Virus record (IMG/VR): IMGVR_UViG_3300028548_001146
Location: 1-27,766 of that record
Origin: a virus
Reading direction: 5' to 3' (one strand)
DNA length: 27,766 nucleotides
Both the position numbers and the translations under genes were made by a program. A model generated the notes under the pieces. That model searched no databases and was not told where the DNA came from. It saw only the letters and a list, made by a program, of their open reading frames with translations. Positions 5,664 through 13,463 of this stretch are shown in pieces; position 1 is the stretch's first letter; each line of letters starts with the position of its first letter.

Positions 5664-6746
5664 TTAAAAGTAGTGAACTAGTCTTGCTATCTGACCTGAG
5701 CTTTTTGAATGAATAAATCCTTCAACTGCAGGAGATGAAATGAATCCTTTACCTGCGTGCCAACTATCAGCAGCAGAAGGACTACGCATATACTCAACAG
5801 TACAACCTATAAAGTCTTTTCCATCTAACCACTTATACTTAACTTTATGATGTATGTGATGTAGATACCAATATCTATGACTTGTTTCTGACCATTCTTT
5901 TGGCTTCTCATTAGCCATTAACATAGGAAGTAAATCCATCTTAGCACCATCTCCATGTTCTAAACCTATAAGATTAGAGCCATACTTGTAATACTTACGA
6001 TTAGCAACTGATATGTCAAAAGAAACATCATCAGCTTTTCTAAACCAAGATTGTAATGCGTGAGCTAAATGGAATCCACTTTGGAAGTCGTGATTAGACA
6101 TTGAATGAACAACATCTACAGGTGCAACTTGTCTAAGAATCTCAACACATTTAACATAAAGCTCTAATGCTATCTCATAATGTTGCCACCATTTCTTATC
6201 TGTGTCCTGATATGTACCTCTAGTAGTTGTAGAAAGAACGCCATCTGTATGTAGTATGTCATTACCAATACAGAATAATACCCTATCAACATTAAATCCT
6301 TGAGATTTGCTTATAAGACCTTCAATGCCTTCTAATACTCTAGCACAGGCTATCTCTGTATTATAATCTTCTCCTGTTTCTGAAGCAACTGCTAGTTTTC
6401 CAATATGAATATCAGCAGGATTTATGATCAATAAATTATCCCCCTTTACTCTTTTGATTTTAGGGTAAGTAGGTGCGTGATTATCTATAAGAGCTTTAAC
6501 ATCTTCTAATAAATCTGTTTGTTCAATAGCAGATTGCTCTTTAGTTACTATAGAAAAGCGTAAATCCCCTCCCATATTCTGCCAATGTTTAACGCTTACT
6601 ACATTTTTTTTATCTATACCTCTGTCCTGTAAGTGTAGGTCTAAAGCAGTATTACCATTAATATTTTGTAAATTTTCTCCTCTTGATTCATTGATTAATT
6701 CAACCTCATCAGATGATAATCTTAGTCTTTTTCCTAATTTTCTCAT
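5664..6746 (-). CDS. Calcineurin-like metallophosphoesterase
   Basis: With the ATG at 6746 it has 360 residues; a TTG two codons earlier is also possible. Motifs of the fold appear in order: ADIHIGK (Asp112, His114), IGNDILHTDG (Asn162, Asp163), SNHD (218-220), GLEHGDG (His264) and LHHIHH (296-300). These bind the two metals of SbcD/Mre11-like nucleases and related phosphoesterases. The N-terminal 60 residues look like a small helical DNA-binding region. Related phage proteins are commonly labelled DNA repair exonucleases, though activity is rarely shown. It stands alone between the late terminator and the repeat gap. Confidence 0.85.
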   Translation of the reverse strand: MRKLGKRLRLSSDEVELINESRGENLQNINGNTALDLHLQDRGIDKKNVVSVKHWQNMGGDLRFSIVTKEQSAIEQTDLLEDVKALIDNHAPTYPKIKRVKGDNLLIINPADIHIGKLAVASETGEDYNTEIACARVLEGIEGLISKSQGFNVDRVLFCIGNDILHTDGVLSTTTRGTYQDTDKKWWQHYEIALELYVKCVEILRQVAPVDVVHSMSNHDFQSGFHLAHALQSWFRKADDVSFDISVANRKYYKYGSNLIGLEHGDGAKMDLLPMLMANEKPKEWSETSHRYWYLHHIHHKVKYKWLDGKDFIGCTVEYMRSPSAADSWHAGKGFISSPAVEGFIHSKSSGQIARLVHYF

Positions 6747-6749
6747 ATT

Positions 6750-6780
6750 CAAATTTAATAAAAATTACTATAGATACAAA
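6750..6780 (-). promoter_or_regulatory. Candidate promoter overlapping the late terminator
   Basis: The minus strand reads TTTG, 19 bases, then TAAATTTG, a full match to TAnnTTTG with ideal spacing. The -33 TTTG is the end of the terminator T-run. Only three bases separate the -7 box from the ATG at 6746, so transcription would start at or inside the first codon. A real promoter here would mean a leaderless message. Confidence 0.45.
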
Positions 6781-6813
6781 AAAAAAGTGAGAAGTTATTA
6801 ACCCCTCACTCTT
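6778..6813 (-). terminator. Strong intrinsic terminator at the end of the late region
   Basis: The minus-strand RNA folds as a 14-bp stem (three G-U pairs) with loop AAU, followed by a U-run. The T-run in DNA is nine bases, four of them in the stem. The G-U pairs mean that the fold is good only on this strand. It lies about 57 bases after the holin-like stop. Confidence 0.85.
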
Positions 6814-6870
6814 AACTACTAACTATTACCACAATGAAAACACTCATAAAGGTAATGCAAATGTAATGAT

Positions 6871-7062
6871 TTATTTCTTAATATCTGCAATTCCTTGACC
6901 TAATATTAAAACAAGCAATGCTTGAAATAATTGAGTAGCAGTTTCAGTATCTACTCCTAAGTATGTTACTAAAGCAGGTACTACTACAGAACTAATCATA
7001 TACCAAAACTTTTTGGATTTAATCATTTTACCGATAAGGTATTTTTCTAAAAACTTTTTCAT
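6871..7062 (-). CDS. Holin-like small membrane protein
   Basis: 63 residues. A basic start (MKKFLEKYLIGKMIKSKKFW) is followed by two hydrophobic stretches, MISSVVVPALVTYLG and ATQLFQALLVLILGQGIA, with DTET between them, and a short basic end. This gives one or two membrane helices. The position directly after the M15 peptidase and before the late terminator is typical of a lysis module, so a holin role is likely: opening the inner membrane so the peptidase can reach the wall. Holins share little sequence, so this rests on topology and place. Confidence 0.6.
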   Translation of the reverse strand: MKKFLEKYLIGKMIKSKKFWYMISSVVVPALVTYLGVDTETATQLFQALLVLILGQGIADIKK

Positions 7063-7076
7063 CTTTTTTTTTTAAA

Positions 7077-7496
7077 TTAATAATAATGCCAAGTAACATC
7101 TTGACTTTTCGTTTTATCTGTGTCCAAATGTAGGAAATTCTTTCCTATTCCAATGCGATTTATGCCAACTTTTATAGCTGCTGACATTATAAGGAATCTA
7201 GTTTTACTGTCATCTGCTTTAATATCCACAGCACAACAAGGTATATTCATGTGAGATGAACTTTTAACCCCACCAACCATACTATTATGAAAGGGAGTTC
7301 TATATCCGGAATTTACTTTAAATGGAATACCTGCTATTTCTCTAGCTTCATCTAATTTTCTAACAAAATTAATATCCATATTATCCCCTGAACCAATATC
7401 ATCAGGACTATCAAACTCAGATAAATTAAAATATTTTACTGTTCTAGGTGGAGATTGATTTCTTTGAATATCGTAATAGCTTCTGTCTTTTGCCAT
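7077..7496 (-). CDS. M15 peptidase-type endolysin
   Basis: 139 residues, a typical single-domain length. The M15 motifs are clear: VNSGYRTPFHN (61-71), GGVKSSSH with metal His82, CCAVDI with metal Asp91, and NRIGIGKNFLHLD with metal His123. The end, VTWHYY, is also typical. The enzyme would cut peptide cross-links of the cell wall (D-Ala-D-Ala or L-Ala-D-Glu type) at the end of infection. There is no signal peptide, so it would need a holin to leave the cytoplasm. It shares one base with the coiled-coil membrane gene before it. Confidence 0.9.
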   Translation of the reverse strand: MAKDRSYYDIQRNQSPPRTVKYFNLSEFDSPDDIGSGDNMDINFVRKLDEAREIAGIPFKVNSGYRTPFHNSMVGGVKSSSHMNIPCCAVDIKADDSKTRFLIMSAAIKVGINRIGIGKNFLHLDTDKTKSQDVTWHYY

Positions 7497-7729
7497 TATG
7501 ATGTGAATAGCTTTATTAAAGCACCTAAAGTTATACTATATATAACCCACATAGCCTTTACCAAAACCTTTCTCATTGCTGTATTTCTATTAACCCTAGC
7601 TGTAACCCCTGTATCAGGATTTAACAGTTTCTCAGTTAGCATATCTAGCTTTGAATCTATACTGTTCATTTTACTATTAATAGAGCCTATATCTTTTTTC
7701 ATTGACATTATTTCTTCCTTTGTGGTCAT
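7496..7729 (-). CDS. Coiled-coil membrane protein of the lysis module
   Basis: 77 residues. Residues 1-38 are a heptad-like helix (MKKDIGSINSKMNSIDSKLD), then come NPDTGVTARVNRNTAMRKV and one hydrophobic C-terminal helix (VIYSITLGALIKLF). This tail-anchored shape is common beside phage endolysins and may be a second holin, a holin regulator or a spanin-like factor. It overlaps the neighbouring genes by one base at each end (TAATG), which implies coupled translation with the minor virion gene before it and the peptidase after it. Confidence 0.6.
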   Translation of the reverse strand: MTTKEEIMSMKKDIGSINSKMNSIDSKLDMLTEKLLNPDTGVTARVNRNTAMRKVLVKAMWVIYSITLGALIKLFTS

Positions 7730-8373
7730 TAGAATGTTGTAGTCTGAATAGATAGGTTCATAAATATTGTTGAACCTGCTTCTCCACTAGACTCCTTTAT
7801 CATTGGAAATATAATATCTCCCTCTGCTAATGATGCTGTAGCTATGGTCGAGTCATTAATCCTGATAAGGTTATTATTATTACCACCTCCAACTACAGTA
7901 ATCTCATCAATTACAATAGGGACTACTGCAGTAGTAACTTCTGTAACAGGAGTAACCTTACATATAGCAATTACAATAGAATTTGTTGAATTAGAAGTAA
8001 TCCAACCATCAATAGAAGTAACTGAAGAAACTTCAGGTATCGTACAAGATTGACCAATTCTGAAAAGCTCTGCAGGAAGAATACTTCCTTCACTAACAGT
8101 AGAACTTCCGTAACTAACAGACATCTCAAAAGGCGACCTAGTATCTGCTATATCCTCTCCGTATTTGTAATTTGCATTTCCTGTAGTATATCCCTGCATC
8201 TTGTGATTAGTTACGCCCATAGTAGACCTAGATGCCCATTGTAATTGTCCATCTCTAGCAGCATAACTTGACCCTTCTCCTTTAGAAAGTACCGTTTCAT
8301 TAGCAGCTCGTTCATATCCTAAAGGATTATGCCTATTAACATCTAGTAAATTTTTGTGTTCGTTTGCAGCCAT
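7729..8373 (-). CDS. Minor virion protein, conserved in marine and Bacteroidetes phages
   Basis: 214 residues. The N-terminal part, MAANEHKNLLDVNRHNPLGY...ETVLSKGEGSS, and the motif MGVTNHKMQGYTTGNANYKYGEDIADT are familiar from phage structural proteins that lie near the portal and lysis genes. The C-terminal half is beta-rich with small residues and no charged helices (ITVVGGGNNNNLIRINDS), like a fibre or decoration domain. The role is likely on the virion surface. Memory of similar proteins supports the call, but I cannot place it in a structural family. Confidence 0.55.
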   Translation of the reverse strand: MAANEHKNLLDVNRHNPLGYERAANETVLSKGEGSSYAARDGQLQWASRSTMGVTNHKMQGYTTGNANYKYGEDIADTRSPFEMSVSYGSSTVSEGSILPAELFRIGQSCTIPEVSSVTSIDGWITSNSTNSIVIAICKVTPVTEVTTAVVPIVIDEITVVGGGNNNNLIRINDSTIATASLAEGDIIFPMIKESSGEAGSTIFMNLSIQTTTF

Positions 8374-8384
8374 ATTATATTATT

Positions 8385-8987
8385 TTAACAATTACAATTT
8401 GATTTACCCCTTACATAAGGATTTCCACAGCTATAACAACCATCAACACCATTATAACCATATATACTATCATAGAATATCATTCCATGATTCTTATATG
8501 TATCACTCATACTCTTAGGTCTATTACTAGCAAATGTAGGGTATAGTCCTGTTTGGTCAGTACCATTCAAAAAGTCCATCATATCGTTAGCAAATATATC
8601 TGCCTTTCTATATGTGTCTTGCTTGAATGTATTATACGTATCTTGACTTATTATTCTTGAGAACTCATCTATATTATTAACTACTCCACTAGATGATATA
8701 TTACTCATAATATCATTAACAACCTCAAACCTAACAAACCAAGACAAGGTATCTTCTAGGTAATAAGTCATAAACGCCTGATTATTAACACTTAAAGTTC
8801 CTGTATCATGTTGAAGTTTTAATTCTGCATAAAACTTTTCTCCTAGTAAAGGTCTGATATGAGCTAACTCAGACAATACAATAGTGTTCTCTGAAACTAA
8901 TACAGGGTCTGTATTCTTGTTAGTGAAGGTTTTATCAATTACTTCTCCTGCACTTACTAGCGTTTTATATTGTTTAGTGTTACCCAT
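8385..8987 (-). CDS. Head-tail connector-like protein
   Basis: 200 residues. The segment VIDKTFTNKNTDPVLVSENTIVLSE followed by IRPLLGEKFYAEL and a long helical region with FMTYYLEDTLSWFVRFEVV is typical of gp6-like adaptor proteins that sit under the portal. It follows the portal gene by three bases, as expected. The last 25 residues are cysteine-rich (GCYSCGNPYVRGKSNCNC), which suggests a small metal site or disulphide cluster not usual for connectors. Confidence 0.6.
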   Translation of the reverse strand: MGNTKQYKTLVSAGEVIDKTFTNKNTDPVLVSENTIVLSELAHIRPLLGEKFYAELKLQHDTGTLSVNNQAFMTYYLEDTLSWFVRFEVVNDIMSNISSSGVVNNIDEFSRIISQDTYNTFKQDTYRKADIFANDMMDFLNGTDQTGLYPTFASNRPKSMSDTYKNHGMIFYDSIYGYNGVDGCYSCGNPYVRGKSNCNC

Positions 8988-8990
8988 ATC

Positions 8991-10319
8991 TTATTGTTCT
9001 ACTGTTATTTCTTTTCTTTCTACCTCTCCATCTCCATCATCATCTTTTTCAACCACTATAACCTCTCTGTCTGCAACAAACATATCTCCATCTTCTAGCA
9101 TTGGTAAATCCTCATCTATCAATCTTCTTTGTTCGTTTATAGTTAAAACTTGTTTTATGTCTACATCATTAGAATAAGAGATTGGTGGCTCATAATGAAT
9201 CTTTAAGTCTTTAGGGTCATAGCCTAACTCATTGTAAAGAACTGTTCTGATACCATTTAATAATAACTCAGAAGTATCTCTAATTACTGTAGTCATTACT
9301 AAGTCGTAAGCTATTCTAATTTCACTTCCTGTGTTGTTCATTTTACCTGAGCTAACAATACCTGAAAGTGATGGCTGCCATCTATTAGCAGTTATAATAT
9401 TTTGGTCGGTAATTTGTTGTAAATCAATCCAACTACCCTCTTGATCATCTTTAATGATTTGAACATTGGCAGGAGATGTATCTCCATTCTTTACTATAAA
9501 CAATATCTTCCCATTATTTCCTTCTCCTACAAACTTCTTTTGAGCTTCGTGAACCATTTTCTGAGCTTCCTCCTCTCCCATATCTCCACTAATCTCAACG
9601 ATAGCTGAAGGCTGAAATCCGTTTAAGAATTTAGTGTGATTCCATTTTCCAATTTCGTAATCAACACAGATATGCTCTAGTGCTGCTACATAATCAGGAA
9701 GTCCGTAAAAGTTAAATGTAGGCTCGTAATCCTTAAAGTGAATTACAAACTTGTTATGTGCTACTCTAGGGTATATAGGTAGTCTTTTTATTTTTTTATC
9801 TTGATTCCAATACTTACACCAATCAGGGTTTACATAAACCTCTTTCTTAGTCTTAGACATTCTTACAGTAGTTGCATCTAAATGGTAAAGATTTACACCT
9901 CCATCATATATAACGCACTCCATATAAGCATTACCAAAAGTATAGTAATCATCTGCTAATTTCTTAAATACATCTCTTAAAGATTCTTTATCAGCATTAA
10001 CATCCTCAATAAATTCTCTTAGGGATTCGTTCTCACAAACAAATTTAGCTCCACTTGTAAACACAGTCTTTTGAGCCAATACACTTCTATGTGTAGAGGA
10101 CTTTCTCTTTAATTCTGCTAAATACTGAGGAAATAGATTATCATCTCCAAAAGGAACCCAATCGTTATTAAGCGATTTAAGGTCTTTTACTTCAGTAATA
10201 CTAGGTGGAACTGTTAAATCAAATACTCCGAACTCAAAAGTGTTATTCTTCTTCTGAGTTTTTCGTAATTGTTGTTGCTGCTTTTTTGGTTGTTGATTTG
10301 TTGGTTGTTGCTTTTTCAT
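8991..10319 (-). CDS. Portal protein
   Basis: 442 residues, a normal portal length. Portal features appear in order: WVPFGDDNLFPQYLAELKRKS, HRSVLAQKTVFTSG, DDYYTFGNAYMECV, and FNFYGLPDYVAALEHICVDY with WNHTKFLNGFQPSAIVEI, followed by the long stem and crown helices. It forms the ring at one head vertex through which DNA moves. The N-terminus is a Gln/Lys-rich tail (QQPTNQQPKKQQQQ), probably disordered. That tail is encoded in a 77-base overlap with the upstream gene. Unlike most phages, the portal gene lies after the capsid gene. Confidence 0.85.
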   Translation of the reverse strand: MKKQQPTNQQPKKQQQQLRKTQKKNNTFEFGVFDLTVPPSITEVKDLKSLNNDWVPFGDDNLFPQYLAELKRKSSTHRSVLAQKTVFTSGAKFVCENESLREFIEDVNADKESLRDVFKKLADDYYTFGNAYMECVIYDGGVNLYHLDATTVRMSKTKKEVYVNPDWCKYWNQDKKIKRLPIYPRVAHNKFVIHFKDYEPTFNFYGLPDYVAALEHICVDYEIGKWNHTKFLNGFQPSAIVEISGDMGEEEAQKMVHEAQKKFVGEGNNGKILFIVKNGDTSPANVQIIKDDQEGSWIDLQQITDQNIITANRWQPSLSGIVSSGKMNNTGSEIRIAYDLVMTTVIRDTSELLLNGIRTVLYNELGYDPKDLKIHYEPPISYSNDVDIKQVLTINEQRRLIDEDLPMLEDGDMFVADREVIVVEKDDDGDGEVERKEITVEQ

Positions 10320-10497
10320 TTACTTTATCAGTTTTATCTATATAATCAGTCATATTTAATTCTTCATAAGCGTAAGCTAACTGAGCTTGACTCATTTCTC
10401 CTCTAAAATCTACAAACTCCTTACCAAGACTTTCCTTATCCCTTCCTGAAAGAACTAATCCTTTAGGAGCTTTGTCATTTACTTTGTATTCTGCCAT
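10243..10497 (-). CDS. Hypothetical protein upstream of the portal, 84 residues
   Basis: I choose the ATG at 10497 (MAEYKVNDKAPKGLVLSG) over an ATG at 10551, because a full Bacteroidetes-type promoter lies between them and would leave the longer frame untranscribed. The protein has a compact helical part (ESLGKEFVDFRGEMSQAQLAYAYEEL) and a Thr/Lys-rich tail. It overlaps the portal start by 77 bases in another frame. Its place suggests a small head or neck factor, but I recognise no family. Confidence 0.55.
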   Translation of the reverse strand: MAEYKVNDKAPKGLVLSGRDKESLGKEFVDFRGEMSQAQLAYAYEELNMTDYIDKTDKVNEKATTNKSTTKKAATTITKNSEEE

Positions 10498-10515
10498 TTC
10501 CGTATATATATTTAT

Positions 10516-10543
10516 CAAAATTAAACTTTTTTCTGTATTACAA
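10516..10543 (-). promoter_or_regulatory. Candidate promoter for the portal-lysis segment
   Basis: The minus strand reads TTG, 17 bases, then TAATTTTG, which matches TAnnTTTG fully with allowed spacing. The predicted start near 10511 leaves about 14 bases before the ATG at 10497. It lies directly after a terminator-like hairpin, so portal and lysis genes may have their own transcript. Confidence 0.5.
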
Positions 10544-10567
10544 TCACACATAATGTAAAAGATATTA

Positions 10568-10600
10568 ATAAGGAAGTGTTATTAACTAACACCTCCTTAT
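10568..10600 (-). terminator. Terminator-like hairpin after the second tail-tube-like gene
   Basis: The minus-strand RNA has a 13-bp stem, AUAAGGAGGUGUU with AACACUUCCUUAU, one G-U pair and a 7-base loop. On the plus strand that pair would be an A-C mismatch. The following bases (TAATATCTTTTACATT) are only partly T-rich, so stopping may be incomplete. Confidence 0.6.
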
Positions 10601-10607
10601 ATATAAT

Positions 10608-11255
10608 TTATGAATCTGTTTCCAAAGTTAAACCTGTAGTTCCAAGAGTTATAGAACCCGTATAAGCTCTAGGTATTTCAAATTGCCTAGCAACAAGAGT
10701 TACCGTAACACCAATCTCATCAGAGAAAGCTGATCCTGTACCACCTTCAACTGACTGAAGTCTACACCATTGCTGAGTTCTCTGAGGATTAGTATCTTCA
10801 GGTAATGCTACTGTACTGTCCTGATTTGATAAAGTTCCTGAAACCCCTATTACCTTATTGTGAAGTTGATTTGAACTAGGTGGTGTCGTTCCTGAAGTTG
10901 TATCATTATTATCTACAATTAGAGCCATTAAACAAGCTCCATCAAAATCATATAATGATTGAAATTGTACTGTTGTTAATCCCGGAATAAACCAAGATAA
11001 AGTACACTCGTAAGTTGAAAATTCTTTACCCTCGTTAGTACCTGATATTGTTAAAGAAGAAGATTCAATTCTAGTTTCAAATACACCCCAAACTGCAGCT
11101 GTGTTTGCAGGTTGCTCTATATCTATAATAGTGTGTAAAGTATTGTCAAAGGTAACTACATCTGTACCTTCAAACTTCCTTACTGCTATCCATCTTGTTC
11201 CCCCTACTGCTTGTAAGTCAGAACAATTAATTGCCATTCCATCTGCTATTGCCAT
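10608..11255 (-). CDS. Tail-tube-like virion protein, copy 2
   Basis: 215 residues. It is a paralogue of the gene directly upstream: both start MAI..G..I.CSD...GG.R, share YEC(T/S)L and L..L.D.C(L/M)M near the middle, and end with P R.YTG and a short strand. The strand-rich pattern and lack of long helices fit a tail-tube or baseplate-type beta-barrel protein. Both copies share the same leader just before the ATG (aaaaaataaaataaa). A terminator-like hairpin follows. The family call is by pattern and place between capsid and portal, not by a firm motif. A head-decoration role is the main alternative. Confidence 0.5.
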   Translation of the reverse strand: MAIADGMAINCSDLQAVGGTRWIAVRKFEGTDVVTFDNTLHTIIDIEQPANTAAVWGVFETRIESSSLTISGTNEGKEFSTYECTLSWFIPGLTTVQFQSLYDFDGACLMALIVDNNDTTSGTTPPSSNQLHNKVIGVSGTLSNQDSTVALPEDTNPQRTQQWCRLQSVEGGTGSAFSDEIGVTVTLVARQFEIPRAYTGSITLGTTGLTLETDS

Positions 11256-11282
11256 TTTATTTTATTTTTTAATTATTAATTA

Positions 11283-11873
11283 TTATGTTGTAGTAGATGT
11301 TCCTGTTCCTGAACCTGTATTAGTGTATAATGCTAAAGTACCTGTATAAAGTCTAGGAGCTTCCCATTGCTTACATCCCATTGTTACAGTCCAACCATTA
11401 TCATCATTTATTCCTGCTCCTGTAGCACCTTCAGCTCCTGTCATACTAGCATAAGTTTGATTACGAAGCATAGCCTTTTCATTACTATACTTCTGACTTA
11501 CTCCTAAAACATAAGCTTTTCCATTGTTACCAACAGCTATTACCATCATACAAGTGTCCATAAGGGCTTGTAATCCTGCTGCCTTAGGATTATCCATCTC
11601 AGGCATCATAAAGTTTAAACTACACTCATAAGAGGTAGAGCCATTTTCTCTTGCTGCAGTAACGGTTAACGAAGGTAATTCTTGCTTAAACTCATAATTA
11701 AACCACTCAGCATTATTAGTACTATTCTTAATACTTGTTATTTCGTGAGTTATATTGGTATTACCATATAATACTATATCATCAGTTTTCCAAGTTCTGA
11801 TAAGAACATTTCTGATCCCACCTGCACCAATCATATCAGAACATTCTATATTAATTCCTTTTGTTATTGCCAT
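11283..11873 (-). CDS. Tail-tube-like virion protein, copy 1
   Basis: 196 residues beginning MAITKGINIECSDMIGAGGIR. It has SYECSLNFMMPEM, the hydrophobic MVIAVGNNGKAYVLGVS, NGWTVTMGCKQWEAPRLYTG, and a Thr/Gly/Ser-rich tail. The strand-turn-strand repeats with a short central helix resemble tube proteins such as lambda gpV. It is the first gene after the major capsid gene and is separated from it by a GC-rich hairpin, which may set the ratio of the two products. If one paralogue forms the tube, the other may cap it or mix with it. Confidence 0.5.
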   Translation of the reverse strand: MAITKGINIECSDMIGAGGIRNVLIRTWKTDDIVLYGNTNITHEITSIKNSTNNAEWFNYEFKQELPSLTVTAARENGSTSYECSLNFMMPEMDNPKAAGLQALMDTCMMVIAVGNNGKAYVLGVSQKYSNEKAMLRNQTYASMTGAEGATGAGINDDNGWTVTMGCKQWEAPRLYTGTLALYTNTGSGTGTSTTT

Positions 11874-11906
11874 TTTATTTTATTTTTTAAAATTAATAAA
11901 AGTATT

Positions 11907-11930
11907 TAGGGTGGAATTTCTCCCACCCTA
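11907..11930 (-). terminator. Terminator-like hairpin after the major capsid gene
   Basis: TAGGGTGG and CCACCCTA form a perfect 8-bp stem with an 8-base loop, 12 bases after the capsid stop. The following bases (AAATACTTTTATTAATTTT) are T-rich but broken by A, so it may attenuate rather than stop transcription or may protect the capsid message from decay. Confidence 0.6.
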
Positions 11931-11942
11931 TTTACTGTTAAA

Positions 11943-13070
11943 TTACGCTGTTAATGTTACTCCGTAAATCAAATTAGTCCATCCGTATTGGAAGCCCATT
12001 GTGAAGTAAGAACGAATTTTCATTTCTTCATCTGACTCATCATAGAACATTTTTAACTCATTCTCAGGTGCAGTAACATCTGTACCAATAAATAAATTAG
12101 CTGTAGCTGTATAGATAACTCCTTGCTTAGTGTTTACTGCTGCTGCTGCTGAATCCTGTACTGTAAAGATAGCAGGTAAATCTGCTCCTGTTCTTACCGT
12201 TAAAGCTGTGTCCCACTCATACATAGCAACAACTTCTACTCCTCTAAAGAATAATCTTGATTTTCCTGCTTGAGCTTCTGAATGTCCGTAATCAACTGCT
12301 CCTGTTTGAGCTACTAAAGTTAAAGAAGCGTAGTAAGCATTGTAAATATTTGGTGTAACAAACATTCTTTTTTCTCCTGCAGCTACTTGCTGTAATTCAG
12401 CAGGTGCGCCTGCAAAAGCTTTGTCTAATAATTTAGCAACATCTACAATATTGATAGTACCTCCAACTGTTTCGTAAGCTGCAGTTATTTGTGCTGCTCC
12501 TAATACTGTTCCTTTTACTGTAGCTAATTTATTTGCACCTGCAAAGTTATTATCTGCAGCAAGTAAGTCCCAAAGACCTGCTCCCATAGAAGTATAAGTA
12601 CAGTCTGCTACTGCAGGTATTCCTGCTCCTGATGCCATTCCTGCCCACATATTTCGTACCATATCAGACTGAATACCTGTTCTTACTCTATCAATAATAA
12701 CTTGAGCTAACTGAGTCCCTGTTAAGTCAGGCATATTGATGCCATTCTTATAAGACTCTACTATAACTTGGTCTTTAAACTCCTTCCAACATTGAACTTG
12801 CTTTACAGAAACATTTTCAACTGTTATAGTTTTTTGTGTTACTTCAAATGTAGTACCTAAACAATTAGTATTGGCTCCACAACCTTCATTAAGAGCTGTA
12901 ATACTCTTTAAAGATGGTGCCATTAAAATATTTTGCTTGTACTTTACATTTGGATAGATAGTATAATTTCTCATTATATCATCTGAATGGAACATTGGTT
13001 CTAATAAGATTTTTGATGCGTAAGTACCATTGTACGCTGCACCAAGACCATTTTGTGCTATATTTGCCAT
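11943..13070 (-). CDS. Major capsid protein
   Basis: 375 residues, soon after the protease-scaffold gene, which is the usual place. It is rich in Ala, Gly, Thr and Val, with many GCT and GCA codons that set it apart from its AT-rich neighbours, as is common for a highly expressed shell protein. Features that fit an HK97-like fold include a long spine helix region (LAQVIIDRVRTGIQSDMVRN), a strand-rich core and AEKRMFVTPNIYNAYYASL. Several cysteines are present near the N-terminus (CGANTNC). No catalytic motif is seen. The assignment rests on place, size and composition. Confidence 0.75.
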   Translation of the reverse strand: MANIAQNGLGAAYNGTYASKILLEPMFHSDDIMRNYTIYPNVKYKQNILMAPSLKSITALNEGCGANTNCLGTTFEVTQKTITVENVSVKQVQCWKEFKDQVIVESYKNGINMPDLTGTQLAQVIIDRVRTGIQSDMVRNMWAGMASGAGIPAVADCTYTSMGAGLWDLLAADNNFAGANKLATVKGTVLGAAQITAAYETVGGTINIVDVAKLLDKAFAGAPAELQQVAAGEKRMFVTPNIYNAYYASLTLVAQTGAVDYGHSEAQAGKSRLFFRGVEVVAMYEWDTALTVRTGADLPAIFTVQDSAAAAVNTKQGVIYTATANLFIGTDVTAPENELKMFYDESDEEMKIRSYFTMGFQYGWTNLIYGVTLTA

Positions 13071-13088
13071 AATTTTATTTTTTTAATT

Positions 13089-13463
13089 TTATTTTAAATT
13101 CATTTTAGATACAATTCCATTCCAAAATTTAGTATCATTACCTTCTACTTTGTTTTCTACTACTACTGCAGGGTCGCCATCTGTAGAAATTTCAGTTCCC
13201 TTTGCATTTGATTTACTTAATAAACCATTAAGTCTTTCAACTTCCATAGTAAGAGTTTCTTTTTCTCCTTCTAATTCAGTTACAGACCCACTAATTTCTG
13301 CTACTTTTGTTTCAAAATCTGAAAATTTATTTAAAATTTCAGCTTCATCCGACATAGTAACCTCAACATTTGATTTAGAATCAGTATCAACATTTTCACT
13401 TTTTACTCTAGCGATAATATCTTCAACTTTCCCATTAAACCAAGCTTTTAACTCATCAGTCAT
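13089..13463 (-). CDS. Possible in-frame internal product: free scaffold protein
   Basis: The ATG at 13463 in the same frame would give 124 residues starting MTDELKAWFNGKVEDIIARV. The 18 bases ending in this ATG, ataaaaagtaaaaaaatg, are identical to those at the start of the SSB-like gene. The codons before it encode a Lys/Ile/Asn-rich linker, where constraint on the protein should be low. Phages with fused protease-scaffold genes often make the scaffold from such a nested start. No direct proof of use is available. Confidence 0.4.
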   Translation of the reverse strand: MTDELKAWFNGKVEDIIARVKSENVDTDSKSNVEVTMSDEAEILNKFSDFETKVAEISGSVTELEGEKETLTMEVERLNGLLSKSNAKGTEISTDGDPAVVVENKVEGNDTKFWNGIVSKMNLK

